Shown here: positions 60,679 to 64,000 of the stretch, piece by piece | Position numbering within the stretch: the first letter of the stretch is position 1 | Layout: each line of letters begins with the position of its first letter | DNA from: Lewinellaceae bacterium | GTDB taxonomy: Bacteria; Bacteroidota; Bacteroidia; Chitinophagales; Saprospiraceae | Length of the DNA stretch: 64,000 nt | Assembly: GCA_020636315.1 (NCBI GenBank) | Contig: JACJYA010000005.1 | Span: forward strand, 124,001 to 188,000 | Reading direction: 5' to 3' | Notes under the pieces: generated by a model | Seen by the model: only the letters and a program-made list of their open reading frames with translations | Database searches by the model: none | What the model was told of the DNA's origin: nothing | Made by a program: the position numbers and the translations under genes

Positions 60679-61854
60679 TTAACTGCTGCTCCTCAAAATC
60701 CCCAACTCCAGCCCCCGCAGTTCCGCCAGCCCCCGCAGCCGCCCGATGGCCGAGTAGCCGGGGTTCGTTTTTTTACCCAGATCATCCAGCATCTTATGGC
60801 CGTGGTCGGGGCGCATGGGAATGTTGCAAGCTTGATGTCCAGCCGCTTTCAACAGGTTTTTCATTACGGCGTACATGTCCACATCACCGTCCAGATGGCC
60901 GGCCTCGAAAAAGTTGCCTTCGGCATCCCGTCTGGTGGCCCGCAGGTGGACGAAGTGGATGCGGTGTCCAAATTCGCTTGCCATAGCGGGCAGGTCATTG
61001 TCCGGGCGCACCCCGAACGAACCCGTGCAAAAGCACAGGCCGTTAGCGGGCGATTTTACTTTTTCAAAAATAAAACGCACGTCCCGGGCAGTGCTGAGGA
61101 TGCGGGGCAGGCCTAACAATCGGAACGGCGGGTCGTCGGGATGAATGGCCAACTTCACGCCTGCCTCCTCGGCAACGGGCGTTATTTGCTCCAGAAAATA
61201 GACGAGGTTATAACGCAAGGCATCGGCATCAATGTTATGGTAAGTGTCCAGAATAGATTGGAATTTCCGCAAATCCAAAATGCCCTCCGTAGTGCCGCCC
61301 GGCAGGCCGGCGATGATATTTTTCGTCAGCTTTTCCTGGTCCGCTGCTGACATGGCGTCAAAGCGTTCCTTTGCTTTTTGTCGTTCTGCTTCGCTATAGT
61401 CTGCAGCGGCGTTTGGCCTTTCCAGGATGAACAACTCGAAGGCGGCAAAGGCGCTTTTCTCAAAAAACAAAGCGGTAGAACCATCCGGCATCGGGTATTC
61501 CAATTCCGTTCTCGACCAGTCCAGCACGGGCATGAAATTATAGGTGACGATGCGCACATCGCAGGCTGCCAGGTTGCGGATGCTCTGCTTGTAGTTTTCA
61601 ATATACTGCCGGTATTTTCCAGAAGCCCGTTTAATGTCCTCATGCACGGGAATGCTCTCCACGACCGGCCACCTCAGGCCGGCAGCTTCGATTTGGGATT
61701 TCCTTTTCTGGATTTCTTCTACGTGCCACACCTCCCCGTTCGGGATGTGGTGCAATGCCGTAACGACTCCCGTTGCTCCGGCCTGCCGGATGTCGGCCAG
61801 GCTTACGTTGTCATTCGGGCCGTACCAACGCCAGGTTTGTTCGAGACTTTTCAA
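60679..61854 (-). CDS. uxuA: Mannonate dehydratase
   Basis: 391 residues. Starts with TTG at 61852-61854; an in-frame TAA seven codons upstream rules out an earlier start, and the family sequence EQTWRWYGPNDNVSLADIRQ begins directly. It continues with AGATGVVTALHHIPNGEVW, IPVHEDIKRASGKY, KLAIHPDDPPFRLLGLPRIL, LCFCTGSFGVRPDND, IHFVHLRATRRDAEG, all standard UxuA. The enzyme converts D-mannonate to 2-keto-3-deoxy-D-gluconate in glucuronate catabolism. The SDR gene upstream on the same strand probably supplies mannonate. Confidence 0.95.
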   Translation of the reverse strand: MKSLEQTWRWYGPNDNVSLADIRQAGATGVVTALHHIPNGEVWHVEEIQKRKSQIEAAGLRWPVVESIPVHEDIKRASGKYRQYIENYKQSIRNLAACDVRIVTYNFMPVLDWSRTELEYPMPDGSTALFFEKSAFAAFELFILERPNAAADYSEAERQKAKERFDAMSAADQEKLTKNIIAGLPGGTTEGILDLRKFQSILDTYHNIDADALRYNLVYFLEQITPVAEEAGVKLAIHPDDPPFRLLGLPRILSTARDVRFIFEKVKSPANGLCFCTGSFGVRPDNDLPAMASEFGHRIHFVHLRATRRDAEGNFFEAGHLDGDVDMYAVMKNLLKAAGHQACNIPMRPDHGHKMLDDLGKKTNPGYSAIGRLRGLAELRGLELGILRSSS

Positions 61855-61925
61855 TGGATAAATGATTTTATTTTAGGAATGGGTGCGGAATAACAACTCA
61901 TTTAATCATTCACTCTTTAGCAAAG

Positions 61926-62723
61926 TTAAACGCCGGAAAACGCACTGAACCCACCATCCACAGGCACAACGACGCCATTGACGAAAGAAGACCGGCCATC
62001 GCAGAGCCAGAGCAGAGTACTGATAAGTTCTTCGGGTTCGCCGAAACGCTTCATGGGCGTTTGGCTGATGATGGTTTCGCCACGGGAGGTCAGCGTACCG
62101 TCTTCATTTAAAAGTAAACGGCGGTTTTGCTCGGCGATGAAAAAGCCCGGAGCAATGGCATTTACCCGGATGCCTTCCCCGAATTTATTGGCCAGTTCCA
62201 CCATCAGCCAGCGGGTGAAATTATCCACCCCAGCTTTGGACGCTGAGTAGCCGACCACCCTGGTGAGCGGCAACTGGGCGGCCATAGAAGAAATGTTGAC
62301 GATACACCCCGTGCCCTGTCGGATCATTGGCTTCGCAAATGCAATGGAGGGTATCACCGTACCCAAAAGGTTCAAATCGAATACTTTCCGAAAGGCATCA
62401 ACGGAAAGGTCAAAGACCGTCTGTTCAGGGCCGACAATGGCGCCAGGCATGTTCCCTCCGGCTCCATTGACCAAAATATCCACTTTGCCTGCCTTATGCA
62501 AAATTTCGGCAACGGCGGCCTCTACCGAAGCTTCGTTAACCACATCACAGGTAACGGCATGGATTTCCAGCCCCATTTTTTTAAATGCTTCCACCCGTTC
62601 AGCGGCGCTTTTGGGGTTTCTGTTTAAAATGAATACAGTCGCCCCTGCCTCCGCCAGCCCCTTGGCAAATGTGCTCCCCAACGTGCCGTTGCCTCCCGTA
62701 ATGGCGGCTACTTTTCCTTCCAT
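61926..62723 (-). CDS. SDR oxidoreductase, probable mannonate/fructuronate oxidoreductase
   Basis: 265 residues. The Rossmann motif GGNGTLGSTFAKGLAEAG (about residues 10-27), NNAGG-like NGAGGNMPG, catalytic Ser region IVNISSMAAQL, YSASK (YxxxK) and PGG-like VPVDGGFSA mark the classical SDR family. Directly upstream of uxuA, it most likely interconverts fructuronate and mannonate, replacing the unrelated UxuB. Substrate assignment comes from context, not from a motif. ATG at 62723. It is 71 bp from uxuA and 80 bp from the truncated KduD gene. Confidence 0.82.
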   Translation of the reverse strand: MEGKVAAITGGNGTLGSTFAKGLAEAGATVFILNRNPKSAAERVEAFKKMGLEIHAVTCDVVNEASVEAAVAEILHKAGKVDILVNGAGGNMPGAIVGPEQTVFDLSVDAFRKVFDLNLLGTVIPSIAFAKPMIRQGTGCIVNISSMAAQLPLTRVVGYSASKAGVDNFTRWLMVELANKFGEGIRVNAIAPGFFIAEQNRRLLLNEDGTLTSRGETIISQTPMKRFGEPEELISTLLWLCDGRSSFVNGVVVPVDGGFSAFSGV

Positions 62724-62803
62724 GGTTTATTTTTCGATGACTATTTTTTATAAAAAACCTGCCCTTCCCCCAGCTTCGACCGCCGGCAAACCCAGGTCCG
62801 AAG

Positions 62804-63091
62804 CTAATGCTGCGATGTCAATGTCTGGATTTGTGGATGCGCTTTTTTTACCTCTTCAATAATGGTATAGAGGGAAGCCCGGTTGGAAAAATCGCAGGTG
62901 TAGGCCATAAATGTACTGCCGGCCGCCAGGATTGCGGCTTCCACTTCACTGCCTGTTTTTTCGAGGGGGGCACTCACTCCTATGATGCCGGCCCCGGTTT
63001 GTGCCAGCCCGATGGCCATTGCCTTGCCGATGCCCCGCTTACAGCCGGTGACGAGGGCGGTTTTCCCTTCCAGTGAAAAAGATGCGAGCAT
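62804..63091 (-). pseudogene. kduD: Truncated KduD-like SDR
   Basis: 95 residues from the ATG at 63091 (the frame continues 6 codons upstream but homology starts here). FSLEGKTALVTGCKRGIGKA and MAIGLAQTGAGIIGV resemble the N-terminus of 2-dehydro-3-deoxy-D-gluconate 5-dehydrogenase. After VKKAHPQIQ the sequence leaves the family and stops at TAG, losing the catalytic Ser-Tyr-Lys half. A second frame just past it reads DIDIAALASDLGLP and AVEAGGRAGFL, which may be leftover coding sequence of another gene fused by deletion. It is not functional as read. Confidence 0.75.
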
Positions 63092-63242
63092 AATTCGAGC
63101 GATCGTCATTTACTTTGTGTAAAGAATAAGTTTTCAGGGTTGCAGAAAGATAAATTTTAGCATCCGTCCATCGAATCCGAAAAACTATTTTGCATCTAAT
63201 TCTATATTTTTTTCGGTAAATTAGCCTTCTTCGTTTTTCACG

Positions 63243-64000
63243 ATGAAAATAACAGCCAAATATCTGATCGTACTTGCCACGCTTTTGCTGGCCCATGAAG
63301 TCTCCTTGGGGCAGGGACAGGACGGCATTCGCTTCCGTCATTTCGGGAAAAAGGATGGGCTTTCGCAAAATTCGGTATTCGCCATCGCTCAGGATGGACG
63401 GGGCGTGATGTGGTTCGGCACCCGGGAGGGGCTGAACGAATTCGATGGCTACCACTTCAAAGTGTACGAACATGAATCCCAAAACGAAAACAGCCTCCCC
63501 TCTAACGACGTACGAACGCTGGCCTGGGACCATTTTCGCAACTGTCTCTGGATCGGCACAATGGAAGGATTAGGCCGTTTTGATTTTGCCACCGGGCGCT
63601 TCTCCCGCATCACAAGCAGCGATGGATCGACGTTCAACGAAGTGCGCCACATTCTCGTAGACAGTTTTCAAAGAGTTTGGGTGGGCACGTCCATTGGCTT
63701 ACACCTTTTGGAAAAAGACGCTTCCGCCTTTCGTCCGGTAAAATGGTTCGCCGGATCAAAGCCTGAAGTAAAAGTCATTTTCGAAGAGGCGCCTGTCATT
63801 TGGCTCGGCACAGCACAAGGGGTTTTTATTTTTTCAAAAGAACAGGATCTGGCTCAGCCGCCCCAGGCAGCACAGGAACGCTATGCGGAGCTCGCACCGC
63901 TTGCCAGTTTGCACATTAAAACCATCGACCGGCGGCAGCCGGGCGAGTACTGGTTCGGCACTCAGGCCGATGGCATTTGGCGCTGGCAACGCTCGGCAGG
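63243..64000 (+). CDS. Regulator-propeller sensor, likely hybrid two-component (partial)
   Basis: 252 complete codons before the window ends, so it is partial at the C-terminus. ITAKYLIVLATLLLAHEVSL is a signal peptide. Repeated beta-propeller units follow: RHFGKKDGLSQNSVFAIAQD, GVMWFGTREGLNEFDGY, DVRTLAWDHFRNCLWIGTME, HILVDSFQRVWVGTSIGL and EYWFGTQADGIW. These are the Reg_prop and Y_Y_Y-type repeats of hybrid two-component system sensors that control polysaccharide loci. Kinase and regulator domains should lie beyond 64000. It is divergent from the minus-strand uronate block, which it probably controls. Confidence 0.85.
   Translation, partial: MKITAKYLIVLATLLLAHEVSLGQGQDGIRFRHFGKKDGLSQNSVFAIAQDGRGVMWFGTREGLNEFDGYHFKVYEHESQNENSLPSNDVRTLAWDHFRNCLWIGTMEGLGRFDFATGRFSRITSSDGSTFNEVRHILVDSFQRVWVGTSIGLHLLEKDASAFRPVKWFAGSKPEVKVIFEEAPVIWLGTAQGVFIFSKEQDLAQPPQAAQERYAELAPLASLHIKTIDRRQPGEYWFGTQADGIWRWQRSA

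Overview
The window reads as a Bacteroidota chromosome segment, probably from the Saprospiria or a related marine or environmental lineage. That placement is inference. It rests on a perfect TTG-N19-TAnnTTTG promoter in front of a tRNA gene, on Tat-exported Gfo/Idh/MocA and DUF1080 proteins, on a regulator-propeller sensor at the right edge, and on the family content of the injection-system locus. All functions are read from recognisable motifs; no database search was run.

Region 1 (22-38494) is an extracellular contractile injection system (eCIS), a phage-tail-like particle of the Afp/PVC/MAC type. Almost all of it lies on the + strand. The order is: tail terminator (DUF4255), an unknown protein, one sheath, two tube proteins, a 57-residue DUF5908 protein, LysM hub protein, VgrG-like spike, PAAR tip, gp25, J-type wedge protein, a self-chaperoned tail fibre (S74), a 2357-residue gp7-like wedge protein swollen by tandem repeats, a 1762-residue protein with Ig/PKD-like repeats, the tape-measure protein, a large DUF4157 cargo with an AT-rich C-terminus, an AT-rich lipoprotein, an orphan ParA ATPase, a second small DUF4157 protein, an antisense coiled-coil gene and the Afp15-type AAA+ ATPase. 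A CAP-domain lipoprotein and a subtilisin with two P-domains and no visible signal peptide follow. The tube, sheath, baseplate, spike, ruler, terminator and ATPase needed for a particle are all present and look intact.

Region 2 (38500-47160) is housekeeping: infC-rpmI-rplT (infC starts with TTG), clpC, a STAS anti-sigma-factor antagonist, ribonuclease Z, dinB and a HAD hydrolase. Clear terminators lie between several of these.

Region 3 (47160-51640) is a tRNA-Lys(TTT) hotspot. Partial copies of the tRNA 5' and 3' ends surround the gene. Imperfect repeats carrying the tRNA 3' end divide the downstream DNA into units, and each unit holds a toxin-antitoxin pair: HEPN/MNT, then a PIN toxin with an unusual antitoxin plus an orphan antitoxin, then DUF433 with a nonsense-mutated DUF5615 toxin. 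A 112-bp element with 12-bp terminal inverted repeats and 8-bp flanking direct repeats sits here, next to a second decayed gene.

Region 4 (51641-64000) is a carbohydrate catabolism cluster. It holds secreted jelly-roll proteins (DUF1080, DUF1961), a sulfatase, an alpha/beta hydrolase, a Gfo/Idh/MocA oxidoreductase, a six-hairpin glycosidase-like protein, mannonate dehydratase (UxuA), an SDR that probably makes fructuronate from mannonate or the reverse, a truncated KduD-like SDR and the start of a regulator-propeller sensor. Together they suggest use of a sulfated, uronate-containing polysaccharide. No SusC/SusD pair lies in the window, and two genes here are broken remnants.
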